Below are positions 44,241-52,842 of a DNA stretch of 64,000 nt, in pieces. The stretch's first letter is position 1. Every line of letters starts with the position of its first letter. A model generated the notes under the pieces. The model made no database searches. It was given only the letters and a program-made list of their open reading frames with translations, and was not told the origin of the DNA. The DNA lies in the NCBI RefSeq assembly GCF_003202435.1, contig NZ_QJHK01000014.1, positions 83,233 through 147,232 of the forward strand. The letters run 5' to 3'. The DNA is from Flavobacterium cheongpyeongense. GTDB lineage: Bacteria; Bacteroidota; Bacteroidia; Flavobacteriales; Flavobacteriaceae. The position numbers and the translations under genes are program-made.

Positions 44241-44248
44241 TACCTTTG
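44241..44248 (+). promoter_or_regulatory. Promoter -7 box for the acetyltransferase gene
   Basis: TACCTTTG, about 100 bases before ATG 44350. The rest of the 44062-44349 gap is AT-rich with no other feature seen. Confidence 0.5.
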
Positions 44249-44349
44249 TGTTCCAAATCAACCGCGTTTAAAAATAACTTTAAATATTTTAAACAGAGCA
44301 ATAGCCCCAGTTCTATATTTTATTTAATCTATTACAAATACTACAAATT

Positions 44350-44646
44350 ATGGAAGCTACTATTGAAGTCAAAGACAACACTTTTGCAAGACAATTTGAG
44401 ACTACAGTCACTGAAGGATTACTTTCTGTTGAATATTCATTTCAGGAAAAGAAAATTTTTCTAACCAAAATCAATACGCCGGAAGGATACGATAATCAGG
44501 CTGTAATTGATGTTTTGCTTAAGAATATTATGGAACTGAGTATAGAAAAAAAAATCAGGGTTGTTCCAATCCATCCAAAAATTGCTGCTTTTTTCAAGAA
44601 AAACCCAAAATACAAAGAATTGCTTCCGCCAGGAATAAGGATTTAG
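44350..44646 (+). CDS. Small GNAT-like N-acetyltransferase (Acetyltransf_CG type)
   Basis: A 98-residue protein of the minimal GCN5-related family (COG2388-like). It shows the strand pair FETTVTEGLLSVEYSFQEKK IFL and the KKIRVVPIHPKIAAFFKKNP helix-strand signature at the acetyl-CoA site, ending KELLPPGI. Acceptor unknown. A promoter box lies about 100 bases upstream and a terminator 40 bases after the stop. Confidence 0.8.
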   Translation: MEATIEVKDNTFARQFETTVTEGLLSVEYSFQEKKIFLTKINTPEGYDNQAVIDVLLKNIMELSIEKKIRVVPIHPKIAAFFKKNPKYKELLPPGIRI

Positions 44647-44685
44647 AATGCTTTTTCTTAGTTATAGTCATCCACCAGTAGTCAT

Positions 44686-44717
44686 AAAAAAGGCTCTCAG
44701 AATGAAAGCCTTTTTTT
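44686..44717 (+). terminator. Terminator of the acetyltransferase gene
   Basis: AAAAAAGGCT / AGCCTTTTTTT stem-loop with T run. Confidence 0.8.
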
Positions 44718-44746
44718 CCAAAAACAATTCTAAGAAACAAAATTAA

Positions 44747-45721
44747 CTAATTGATAATTATTTTTTTAACCACTTTTTTGTCCTTAACACATACCTCGAA
44801 CAAATATACCCCGGGAGTTATATCTGAAACGATAATAGTGTAGTGATTTGCTTTAGGAAGGATTTTTATAATTTTTCCGGTTATATCAAAAATGATAATG
44901 CTGCTTTCCTCGTTGCTATTTAAATAAATAATATCTGAAGCTGGATTTGGATACAACGCAACAGAATCAATATTAAACTCTTTACTTCCTAACGTTGCTG
45001 ATTTTTGATTAATTACGCCCACTCCATTCAAATCAAATCCTCCAGAGGGAAAAGGAGTTGAGTAAGGTTCGTTAATTATATTTCCTCTACTATCATAAGA
45101 TGCATACAAGGCATTAATAGTGCCAATCACATCAATTATTCTGACATGTGTAATATTGTCTTTGTCTAACAAAGCGTTATCCGGAATGTCTGATAAATCA
45201 AAAGGAGTTCCAAAATTAGCACGGTATTTTCCGGCCAGGTTATTAATGTATCTGCAATCAAGTGTTCCAAAGCCTCCTACCTGTGTTGCTGTTTGCGTTT
45301 CGCTGTGTGAAGGAAACCTGAAAAAATTAGCTCCGTCTGAGCTCACTTCGACAAAAGCCAGTTCTAAAAAAGTATCCGAAAAACCGTTTTCAAAAACAGC
45401 AAAATCATATCCAGATCCATTTGTAATAGGTGTGTCAAAAGTTAAGGTAGCACTGCCGCCATCGCCCAGGCTAACAATGCTGGATCCGGAGGTTCCCCCT
45501 TTCATTCCGTCTGATGGGGTACCGGCAGTAGCTAAAGGACTATTTGAAATTGCAATATCCTGAGGCCCTCTTACTACTGTAATTCCGGTTGCCCAATTTA
45601 TAAATACAGGGCTATTTTTAGCTATTGCTGTAGTTCCTGTCTGACCTGCAGCAGGAGCATAACTTTGTGCTGAAATTAATGATGATGTAAGTAATATGGT
45701 AAAAAGTAATTTTTTTATCAT
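44747..45721 (-). CDS. T9SS-secreted surface protein of the corrinoid uptake operon (BtuH-like candidate)
   Basis: Secreted protein, 324 residues. Signal peptide MIKKLLFTILLTSSLISAQ, a ~220-residue beta-rich domain (SLGDGGSATLTFDTPITNGS, YDFAVFENGF, VEVSSDGANFFRFPS), and a type A T9SS sorting signal of ~75 residues (YPNPASDIIYLNSNEE ... GVYLFEVCVKDKKVVKK). It is third after a btuB-type receptor and a BtuG-like propeller behind a cobalamin riboswitch, so surface corrinoid binding is likely. Bacteroides has an additional lipoprotein, BtuH, in this role; equivalence here is inference. Confidence 0.8.
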   Translation of the reverse strand: MIKKLLFTILLTSSLISAQSYAPAAGQTGTTAIAKNSPVFINWATGITVVRGPQDIAISNSPLATAGTPSDGMKGGTSGSSIVSLGDGGSATLTFDTPITNGSGYDFAVFENGFSDTFLELAFVEVSSDGANFFRFPSHSETQTATQVGGFGTLDCRYINNLAGKYRANFGTPFDLSDIPDNALLDKDNITHVRIIDVIGTINALYASYDSRGNIINEPYSTPFPSGGFDLNGVGVINQKSATLGSKEFNIDSVALYPNPASDIIYLNSNEESSIIIFDITGKIIKILPKANHYTIIVSDITPGVYLFEVCVKDKKVVKKIIIN

Positions 45722-45738
45722 AATCGTTTTTTAATTTA

Positions 45739-45775
45739 AATGCCCTTACAATTTTGTTGATAAGGGCATTTTTTT
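45739..45775 (-). terminator. Hairpin between the BtuG-like and T9SS protein genes
   Basis: AATGCCCTTA / TAAGGGCATT perfect stem within the operon. On the minus strand only a short T run follows, so it may reduce read-through or protect the upstream mRNA rather than stop transcription fully. Confidence 0.6.
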
Positions 45776-45778
45776 GTT

Positions 45779-46828
45779 TTAGTCGTTAAAGTAAAAACCG
45801 TTTGATCCTATGCCTGTGGTTAATTCTTTTAAAAATGTTCCGTTTAAATTATAAATATAAGCTTGACCATCTTTTGTAAAAACTCCATCAGCAATGTAAA
45901 TGCGGTTATCATTTACTGCAAATCCATATACATAACCAGCCGGAGAAGTAACAATTGGCGTGGTTGAAGCCGCTGTTGCATTATCATTGATTGCATAAAC
46001 TGAGCTTCCGACAGTATAATAAATTTTGTCATCTTCAATATCCATAAAACCAGCTCCATCTAGGGTTTCAGGGAAAGTAATTTTAGAAACCGATTTATCA
46101 GATAATTTCACTTTTACAATCTCGCTTCTGCTTCCGTATGGACCTCTTAAAATATACAAAATGCCGTCTTCTTCCTCTATAGAATCAGCATTTGATCCAA
46201 TAGTTACTGGAGTTTCTAATGATTTAGTAGCAATATTTACAATCAGTAATTTGTCACTATTGTTCGGGTCTGTAATATATAATTTACCGTTCTCTTCTAT
46301 AATTCTGTTCCCTGTTCCATTTAATGGTATTGGAGTTTCTGCTTTATTTGTTTTCAAATTAATTACCGCCACAAAATCATCTGTATTACCTTCAGTATCC
46401 CAAGCGCCTCCCCAAGCATATTCATTTGCATTGGTTACATATGCTTTTCCATTTTTTACAACACCATATCTTGGGTTAACGAGACCGCTATCAATTTTGT
46501 CAACTAGTTTAAAGGTATATCTGTTTACCACATTAATTACATTAGAACCTCCTGAGATAATGTAAGCATTGTCACCATTAAAAAAGATGTTTTGCAGATA
46601 GCCACCAGGTATGTCGTTGTTATTAGCCGGACCATATACATCTTTTTCAAAAGTGATTAAATCATTACTTAAAAAAGATACCGTACCTTCGGCCTGAGAT
46701 CCTTCGTTTAGTATGAAAAAACCATTGTCATAAACACCTTCCGGCTTATTAGATTCTTCTTCATCATTAGAACACGAGATGAACAGTGACGCACTAAGTG
46801 CTATTAAAAATAATTTACTAAACTTCAT
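45779..46828 (-). CDS. BtuG-like surface beta-propeller lipoprotein (DUF5074/YncE-like)
   Basis: A 349-residue lipoprotein: MKFSKLFLIALSASLFISCS with lipobox and an acidic SNDEEES after Cys19, the pattern of surface export in Bacteroidota. The rest is repeated propeller blades (NVINVVNRYTFKLVDKIDSG, VINLKTNKAETPIPLNGTG, LLIVNIATKSLETPVTIGSN, IVKVKLSDKSVSKITFPETL). Bacteroides BtuG is a propeller that caps BtuB and binds B12 very tightly. Position four bases after the btuB-type gene and behind a cobalamin riboswitch supports the same role here. Confidence 0.85.
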   Translation of the reverse strand: MKFSKLFLIALSASLFISCSNDEEESNKPEGVYDNGFFILNEGSQAEGTVSFLSNDLITFEKDVYGPANNNDIPGGYLQNIFFNGDNAYIISGGSNVINVVNRYTFKLVDKIDSGLVNPRYGVVKNGKAYVTNANEYAWGGAWDTEGNTDDFVAVINLKTNKAETPIPLNGTGNRIIEENGKLYITDPNNSDKLLIVNIATKSLETPVTIGSNADSIEEEDGILYILRGPYGSRSEIVKVKLSDKSVSKITFPETLDGAGFMDIEDDKIYYTVGSSVYAINDNATAASTTPIVTSPAGYVYGFAVNDNRIYIADGVFTKDGQAYIYNLNGTFLKELTTGIGSNGFYFND

Positions 46829-46832
46829 TATA

Positions 46833-48686
46833 TTAAAATTTTAAGATTAAATACATATTAAAATTGCGACCTGGCATAGGTCTGTTTTCCAGACTTTCGT
46901 AAGCTTCATTAAATAAATTCAATACCTGAAAACCTAATTTGAAAGATTCTAAAAATCTAAAATCATAATCGATTCCGATGTTTGATACCGTATAATCGTT
47001 TATAATTTCCTCCGGATTATTATCAGCTCTGGTATAAACAAATCCATTATATAAAAATTGATAATAGGCTGAAATTTTATTCCTGGAATACGAAATTCCT
47101 GCAGTAGCTTTGTCAAAGGGAACAAAAAAGAGTTGTTTTTTTGTGTCACTATTCTCAGAAATTGTATGGGCATACGTAGCATTAACAGTAAAAATGTTTT
47201 TCCCAACCTGTTTTTTCCAGCTAAATAAAGTTTCTGCTCCGTAACTGTTTACTTTATCGGTGTTTTGTGGGGACCAGATACCATTTTTACCCGGAATCCA
47301 TTGTAATAAGTCTTTTATTTTGATGTAATAAAAATTCTGGGTTAATGTAATATTGCTGAATGTAAACACGTTTCCAACTTCTGCCTGATAGGAACTTTCA
47401 GGTTTTAAATCGCGATTTCCACCTTCTTCCCAATATAAATCATTGAAGGTTGGAATTCTAAAATTGCGGGATAAATTCAACTTTAAAAGGTATAACTTTC
47501 CAAATTGATAAGAGGAACCCAACGAGAATAAGACGGGTGATTTGTAATTATCCGTAAATTCTTTTCGAAGGCCAAATTCGTTTTTCCAGCTGGCAGAAAT
47601 ATCCTGTTTTACCAATAGAGATGCAGCATTAATTTCTCTGGTATTAGTTCCAAAACCGCTTCCTGTTCCTGTGGTTTTACTATAATCTAAAACTCCGTTT
47701 ATCTGGGTAGCTTTAAAAAAGGTATAACCAATATCAGCTTTAGCAATTAAGCTTTCGGTTTTTCCATATGTATAATTATTGGTTGTGTTATCAGCGTAGT
47801 ATTGGTAATTTTCAAAAATATAGGCTGTTTTGAAGTTTGTATTTAGTTTTCCAAAATTACCTTCATATTCTAATAAATTGCGATTGAAACCATTGACGTA
47901 TTTACTAGGAGTTTCAGTTTCTGTGACTAAAGAAGTGTTTCTGTCTGTATTTGATGTTTGACTGTATAGTTTAAGAGTGTTTTTTGAATTTAGTTTGTAG
48001 CCCAAATTTGCATTCATCGTAAAAATAGTATACTCACCGTTCCGGTTCCAGCGCTGTTCGCCTTTCCAGTTGTATTTATTCACATATTTATAATCGTTTG
48101 TTGAACTGTTATTAGAAAAACCAATTTGTGCGCTCCATTTTTTATTGGAAATAGTAGTTTTATAGTTAATACCAATCGTGTTAAAACTTCCGTAGTCCAG
48201 TTTTAAATTATTCTCAAAACAATTATAAAATTCCAAATCGTTATTCAAATGTACTGTTCCGCCAATTGCTCCGCTGCCGTAAATTACGCTTCCACCACCT
48301 GCTTTTACACTCACCGAATTATAATCGGAGCCAGAAATGGTATTAAAATCAGTACTGCCGTTCATTTGCGAATTGATGTTGATTCCGTTCCAGATTACAG
48401 CCGTCTGTGATGAGGTTGTCCCTCTGAGCGAAACAGTAGAAAGCATGCCGCGTCCGTACTCTTTAAAATAAAGCGTTGAATTGAAGTTTAATAAATCGGT
48501 TAATAAAGCTTCATTTTTATTGATAATCGAATCACTCAGTCTTTGAACGGATTGGGTATTCGAAAAGTTTTTAAGATTTTTGTCTGAAACAATAACCTCT
48601 TTCAGTTTGGTAATAGTGTCCTGTTGCGCCAAAATAATCTGGCACAAAAGCAAAAAGCAAAAAGCAAAACGTTTTTTTAAAGTCAT
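46833..48686 (-). CDS. btuB: TonB-dependent cobalamin/corrinoid receptor (BtuB type)
   Basis: Outer-membrane transporter, 617 residues, the size of BtuB and without the carboxypeptidase-like extension. Signal peptide MTLKKRFAFCFLLLCQIILA, TonB-box-like LKEVIVSD, plug domain (~45-150: LSTVSLRGTTSSQTAVIWNG), and barrel ending RNFNMYLILKF. The substrate follows from the cobalamin riboswitch 40 bases upstream and the neighbouring cob genes. First gene of the operon with the BtuG-like and T9SS proteins. Confidence 0.92.
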   Translation of the reverse strand: MTLKKRFAFCFLLLCQIILAQQDTITKLKEVIVSDKNLKNFSNTQSVQRLSDSIINKNEALLTDLLNFNSTLYFKEYGRGMLSTVSLRGTTSSQTAVIWNGININSQMNGSTDFNTISGSDYNSVSVKAGGGSVIYGSGAIGGTVHLNNDLEFYNCFENNLKLDYGSFNTIGINYKTTISNKKWSAQIGFSNNSSTNDYKYVNKYNWKGEQRWNRNGEYTIFTMNANLGYKLNSKNTLKLYSQTSNTDRNTSLVTETETPSKYVNGFNRNLLEYEGNFGKLNTNFKTAYIFENYQYYADNTTNNYTYGKTESLIAKADIGYTFFKATQINGVLDYSKTTGTGSGFGTNTREINAASLLVKQDISASWKNEFGLRKEFTDNYKSPVLFSLGSSYQFGKLYLLKLNLSRNFRIPTFNDLYWEEGGNRDLKPESSYQAEVGNVFTFSNITLTQNFYYIKIKDLLQWIPGKNGIWSPQNTDKVNSYGAETLFSWKKQVGKNIFTVNATYAHTISENSDTKKQLFFVPFDKATAGISYSRNKISAYYQFLYNGFVYTRADNNPEEIINDYTVSNIGIDYDFRFLESFKLGFQVLNLFNEAYESLENRPMPGRNFNMYLILKF

Positions 48687-48725
48687 AATTTCTACACTCT
48701 TTTTCCCGAGAGTTCGATATTTGTT

Positions 48726-48935
48726 AATAAGGCAGGTCTCCTGGCTTGCGTCTTGTTGTTTACCTTCCCATCACGCAGCCGTGACAGTGGTTTTGTAGAT
48801 AACAACAAGCATTCTTTTAAAAAGAACTAAGCTTACAGTTGCGGGTACAGCTCAAGAATTTGATTTTAAAGTATTTAAAATCAGTCACTTGATTCCCTTT
48901 TAATGTGTTTTTTAATCAAAAACACAACCTTAATC
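48726..48935 (-). promoter_or_regulatory. Cobalamin riboswitch
   Basis: On the minus strand: AAAAGGGAATC, then GTGACTG, then GCTGTACCCGCAACTGTAAG and finally the B12 box GCCAGGAGACCTGCC (48745-48731). These occur in the order and spacing of the AdoCbl-type aptamer. The B12 box ends 40 bases before the btuB start, so binding can hide the translation start and reduce uptake gene expression when cobalamin is plentiful. Confidence 0.95.
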
Positions 48936-48940
48936 GGGTG

Positions 48941-48972
48941 CAAAGATAAAGTTAAAAAAGTGTAAAATTCAA
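48941..48972 (-). promoter_or_regulatory. Promoter of the riboswitch-btuB operon
   Basis: Minus strand TTG (48972-48970), 21 bases, TATCTTTG (48948-48941). Transcription would start about at the riboswitch 5' end. Confidence 0.75.
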
Positions 48973-49014
48973 ATTTGTTTTACTTTTTAAAACACTTGAT
49001 AAAGAAAAGAGGCC

Positions 49015-49551
49015 TTAAAAATTGATTTTGATGACCTCTCCAAAGTCTGCTTTATTCTGAAAAGCATCTTTTAAAGGTAGTGATGAATGATAGCACAAAA
49101 GGCTTCTGATGATGCCAGCATGCGTTACGATGATAATCGGTAAATGGGACTTTTTTGATTTAATTTCGGATAAGAAATCGCCAACCCTTTCGTGTAATTC
49201 CACAAAAGATTCTCCGTTTGAAGCACGGATATTAACAAAATTTTCCATCCACGGATTGAGTTGCTCCGGCGGAATTTCATTCCACGTTTTCAATTCCCAA
49301 TCGCCAAAATGCATTTCTTTCAAGCGATTATCTTCCTGGTAAGAAATCGTATTTATATTTTTTTGAATGTATTTCGCCAAAATCACACATCGTTTTAAAG
49401 GACTTGAAAAGATTAAAGCTTCTGAAGGCAATTGCGACACAATATTTTCAAAAATGAAATCAAAAGGTTCTGCAATTTCTACATCAGATTGTCCGTAGCA
49501 AATTCCTTTCTCGCAGATCGTTTCAGTATGACGGACTAAATAAATTTCCAT
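49015..49551 (-). CDS. cobC: Alpha-ribazole phosphatase (histidine phosphatase family)
   Basis: Removes the phosphate from alpha-ribazole 5'-phosphate or adenosylcobalamin 5'-phosphate in the last steps of cobalamin assembly. 178 residues. Phosphoglycerate-mutase fold with RHT at residues 7-9 (YLVRHTETICEKGICYGQSD), second Arg in FSSPLKRC, LKEMHFGDWEL and His in IIVTHAGIIRSL. Its start overlaps the end of cobS by 16 bases. Annotation as CobC rather than a general phosphatase rests on this context. Confidence 0.88.
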   Translation of the reverse strand: MEIYLVRHTETICEKGICYGQSDVEIAEPFDFIFENIVSQLPSEALIFSSPLKRCVILAKYIQKNINTISYQEDNRLKEMHFGDWELKTWNEIPPEQLNPWMENFVNIRASNGESFVELHERVGDFLSEIKSKKSHLPIIIVTHAGIIRSLLCYHSSLPLKDAFQNKADFGEVIKINF

Positions 49552-50321
49552 AAAAAGAGAGTGCTTAAATAAAAAACAACTTCACAAACTTGCTGAGTGG
49601 CACCCAGACAATCACCGGTATAACCATTAATCCATTTTTGAAAATAACGAACTAAAAAATAACGTGTTAAGAAAACCGGAATCAAAGCAAAAAGTATTTT
49701 ATAATCAAAATAGGAGAGCACAAATAGAGGGAGTAACCCGAAGAAAAAGGAACCAAAAACTTCCTTCCAGGTATGATTTTTTGCAATGGGCTTACTTTTA
49801 CTGGTGGCGTCTTCCCGAGAATATTCATGTGTGAAAATGATGCTGATGGCAGCCAGGCGACTCAAAGAATGTGCAGAAATAAACAACAGAATAATCAAAA
49901 GATTGTGATTTGAAAAAAGCAAAATGGATTCAGAAAGCAATTTGAATTTTAATAAAAAAAGCATCACCAATCCAATCGCCCCATAAGCACCAATAGCACT
50001 GTCTTTCATGATTATCAGAATTTTTTCTTTGGTCCAGCCTCCGCCAAAACCATCGCAGACATCAGCAAAACCATCTTCATGAAAAGCCCCAGTTGTTAGG
50101 ATTGAAGTTATAATGGCAAAAATTACCGCTATTTCAATGGATAGGAAAAGAGAAAAAATATAATAAGAAATAAAAGAAATGCTTCCTACAATCCACCCAA
50201 TTAAAGGAAAATATCGTGTAGCCTTGTTTAAATAATCAGGATGATGATCAATGTTTTTTGGGCAGGGAATCCGGGTGTAGAACATTAGACATGTAAAGAA
50301 AATATGTAGTTCCTTTTTCAT
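49536..50321 (-). CDS. cobS: Adenosylcobinamide-GDP ribazoletransferase
   Basis: Joins adenosylcobinamide-GDP with alpha-ribazole (phosphate), closing the nucleotide loop; integral inner-membrane enzyme. 261 residues with about six membrane helices. The family motifs are the N-terminal FYTRIPCP, the acidic loop TTGAFHEDGFADVCDGFGGG (Asp/Glu residues bind metal) and TGDCLGA near the end. It overlaps cobC by 16 bases and follows the bluB-cobT gene by 51 bases. Confidence 0.95.
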   Translation of the reverse strand: MKKELHIFFTCLMFYTRIPCPKNIDHHPDYLNKATRYFPLIGWIVGSISFISYYIFSLFLSIEIAVIFAIITSILTTGAFHEDGFADVCDGFGGGWTKEKILIIMKDSAIGAYGAIGLVMLFLLKFKLLSESILLFSNHNLLIILLFISAHSLSRLAAISIIFTHEYSREDATSKSKPIAKNHTWKEVFGSFFFGLLPLFVLSYFDYKILFALIPVFLTRYFLVRYFQKWINGYTGDCLGATQQVCEVVFYLSTLFLWKFI

Positions 50322-50372
50322 TAAAAGATTTGATTTTTATATTTTGATTGAAATTGAATTTTGCAATTGCTT

Positions 50373-52052
50373 TTATTTCCTGCTCACTCCGGCACTTTCA
50401 AAACTCGCCATTTCATTCAAAAAAGCTTCGGCAGATTTCAAAAGAGGAAAAGCAATGGCACAGCCTGTTCCTTCGCCTAGGCGCAAATCTAAATTTAAAA
50501 TTGGTTTTACCTGCAAATAATCCAATAATTTTTGATGCGCCTTTTCGGCAGAGCAATGGCAAAAAACCGCATTTTTATGAATTTCAGGATGTATTCTTGA
50601 AGCAATTAAAAAGGCAACGCTGCAAATAAAACCGTCAACCAGAATAATCATATTGTTTTCGAAAGCCGTTAACATTCCACTTGCTATTTGAACGATTTCA
50701 AATCCTCCAAAATAACTGAGTTGCGTCATTAATTCGGCTGATCCGGAATAATTTTTAATAGCATTTTTAAGCAGATTTTGTTTCTGAAGTAATTTTTCGT
50801 CAGCAACTCCGGTTCCTTTTCCCACACATTCTTCAATAGTAAAACCGGTTAAAATACTCATAAGTACTGATGCTGTTGAAGTGTTTCCGATTCCCATTTC
50901 GCCAAAACCAATACAGTTAGAGCCTGTTTTGGCAATAGTTTCGACAATTGATTTTCCTTTTTCAAAACACAAATGCAATTCGGTATCGCTCATTGCGGGT
51001 GCGTGCAAAAAAGATTGGGTTCCCTTAGCAATTTTAGCATTGATTAATCGGGCGTTCGTAGGAAAATCATAATTGACACCCGAATCTACAATTGATAATT
51101 TAATAGCATGCTGTTTACAAAAAACATTAATCGCTGCACCTCCTTCCAGAAAATTAGTAACCATTTGCCTGGTGACATCCTGAGGATAAGCACTGACACC
51201 ATGATTTGCAATGCCATGATCAGCTGCGAAAACGACTATATTTGGATTTTTTATTTTTGGATTTAAAGTTTCAAAAACGGTTCCTATTTGAAAAGCCAGC
51301 GTTTCTAAAGTCCCCAAAGCGCCAACAGGTTTGGTTTTAGCATCTATTTTTTCCTGTAAAAGTCTGCAGAAAACTGCTTTGTCATCGGGTTCCGGTTGAT
51401 GTTTTACTACAAGATGTGCAACCTGATTTTGGGTTATGTGCTTAATTTCTGTGCAATCAGGGGCTTCCGGTTTTTGTTTCCAGTTCAATTGCTGTAACAT
51501 CGGTTGATTATCATAATTAGTAGCCGGTTTTCCAATGCAGAAATAGCCCAGAGGCTCAATGTTTTCAGGTAAATCCAGTATTTTTTTAAACTGGTAATAA
51601 TTCAAAATCGAAACCCAGCCCATTCCGTAACCTTGTTCTGTCAGCGAAAGCCAAATGTTTTGCGCCGCACAAACCGAACTGAATTTTACCGCTTCATTGC
51701 TGCCAACAGTCCCAATCGTAAACTGATTCAGCACCGACCGGTCGTACCCAATGATAAGTCCGATTGGGGCTTCTTCAATTGCTTCCAGTTTCAGGGATTT
51801 GTAATGTTCTTTTTGTTCCGGGTTATCTGTTAATTCTTCGGCCTTTTTATTATAATCCAAAAACAACTCTTTAACAGCCTTTTTTACTTCTGCCGATTTG
51901 ATGAGATAATACCGTGTCGCATCCGTTAATCCAACCGATGGCGCCCAATGTCCGGCCTGCAAAGCTTTTTCAATAACCTCATCTGGAACATTATCGGCTG
52001 TAAAATGTCGGGTATCGCGTCGGGATTTTAAAATATTATCTAAATAACTCAT
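50373..52052 (-). CDS. bluB-cobT: Fusion of 5,6-dimethylbenzimidazole synthase (BluB) and CobT
   Basis: Two enzymes of lower-ligand synthesis in one 559-residue chain. Residues ~1-200 are a BluB flavin nitroreductase-like domain (RRDTRHFTADNVPDEVIEKA, HWAPSVGLTDATRY, QGYGMGWVSI), which makes DMB from reduced FMN. Residues ~225-559 are CobT (KPVGALGTLETLA, AADHGIANHGVSAYP, GEMGIGNTSTAS, LRLGEGTGCAIAF with the catalytic Glu), which makes alpha-ribazole phosphate from DMB and nicotinate mononucleotide. No break or frameshift lies between them. The product can pass directly to the next step. Confidence 0.94.
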   Translation of the reverse strand: MSYLDNILKSRRDTRHFTADNVPDEVIEKALQAGHWAPSVGLTDATRYYLIKSAEVKKAVKELFLDYNKKAEELTDNPEQKEHYKSLKLEAIEEAPIGLIIGYDRSVLNQFTIGTVGSNEAVKFSSVCAAQNIWLSLTEQGYGMGWVSILNYYQFKKILDLPENIEPLGYFCIGKPATNYDNQPMLQQLNWKQKPEAPDCTEIKHITQNQVAHLVVKHQPEPDDKAVFCRLLQEKIDAKTKPVGALGTLETLAFQIGTVFETLNPKIKNPNIVVFAADHGIANHGVSAYPQDVTRQMVTNFLEGGAAINVFCKQHAIKLSIVDSGVNYDFPTNARLINAKIAKGTQSFLHAPAMSDTELHLCFEKGKSIVETIAKTGSNCIGFGEMGIGNTSTASVLMSILTGFTIEECVGKGTGVADEKLLQKQNLLKNAIKNYSGSAELMTQLSYFGGFEIVQIASGMLTAFENNMIILVDGFICSVAFLIASRIHPEIHKNAVFCHCSAEKAHQKLLDYLQVKPILNLDLRLGEGTGCAIAFPLLKSAEAFLNEMASFESAGVSRK

Positions 52053-52187
52053 CTTTAAAAATCAATTACAATTACAAAAATCAATATCAATTTTAATCTT
52101 TAAACGTAGTAAAGATACTGTACCTATATTCAAATTTGAAATTTCAAGGTTTAGATTTTTTTAATTGATATTAATATTGAATTTTTA

Positions 52188-52697
52188 TTAGCCTTTTATT
52201 TTAACCGGGATTCCTGAAACCATCAAAACTACTTCATCAGCTTTAGAGGCCAGAAACTGGTTCATCCAGCCTTGTAATTCCGTAAATTTTCTACCAATGT
52301 GAGTGTCGGCATGAACCCCCATCCCAATTTCGTTGGTCACAATAATTAAAGTAGCATTTTCCTGATTTGCTATTGAAAGAAATTCCTTTTTGGCTTCCTC
52401 CAGACTTAATGTTACATCATTTTTAGTGTCTACAAAAAAATTGGTCAGCCAGAGTGTTACGCAGTCAATTAAAGCAACTCTTCCGCTAAAATCAATTTGA
52501 CTTAAATGCTTTTCTTTTTCTATATTGGTCCATCGCTCGTCACGTTCCTGTTGGTGCCGGTCAATCCGGTTTTGAAAATCATTGTCCCATTTTCGGGCGG
52601 TTGCCACATAAACAGGTGAAGCTGAGAGTTGTAAAGCGAGGTTTTGGGCGTAGCTGCTTTTTCCGGACCTTTCGCCTCCGGTAATTAAATAGATCAT
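52188..52697 (-). CDS. cobU: Bifunctional adenosylcobinamide kinase/guanylyltransferase
   Basis: Phosphorylates adenosylcobinamide and then transfers GMP, preparing it for CobS. 169 residues. P-loop GGERSGKSSYAQ (7-18), the histidine-guanylation region in RIDRHQQERDERWTNIE, CVTLWLTNF and the family tail NEIGMGVHADTHIGRKF are present. First gene of the minus-strand cob set; a 135-base gap separates it from bluB-cobT. No riboswitch precedes it, so it is not controlled like btuB. Confidence 0.95.
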   Translation of the reverse strand: MIYLITGGERSGKSSYAQNLALQLSASPVYVATARKWDNDFQNRIDRHQQERDERWTNIEKEKHLSQIDFSGRVALIDCVTLWLTNFFVDTKNDVTLSLEEAKKEFLSIANQENATLIIVTNEIGMGVHADTHIGRKFTELQGWMNQFLASKADEVVLMVSGIPVKIKG

Positions 52698-52740
52698 TCT
52701 TTTTAAATGTGAATTATGAGTTCTAAGGTATAAATAATTT

Positions 52741-52825
52741 GGGCGTTACCTTCGGTCGGGCTATCCATTTTATCTTTTATTTTTTAAAGAAAAAAATAAA
52801 AGGATACCATTCCTATCCCTAACGC
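52741..52825. repeat. Dispersed palindromic repeat, copy 5
   Basis: GGGCGTTACCTTCGGTCGGG, CTATCC, an AT-rich hairpin (TTTTATCTTTTATTTTTT / AAAAAATAAAAGGAT), and ACCATTCCTATCCCTAACGC. It shares both ends with copy 2 (5737-5842). Confidence 0.75.
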
Positions 52826-52842
52826 TTATTTAGAAGTAACAA

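Noticed and set aside
44246..44464. 72-codon plus-strand frame
   Set aside because: Overlaps the acetyltransferase start in another frame; composition is that of an AT-rich leader.
52698..52842. Possible riboswitch upstream of cobU
   Set aside because: The gap is filled by dispersed repeat copy 5; no aptamer motifs.
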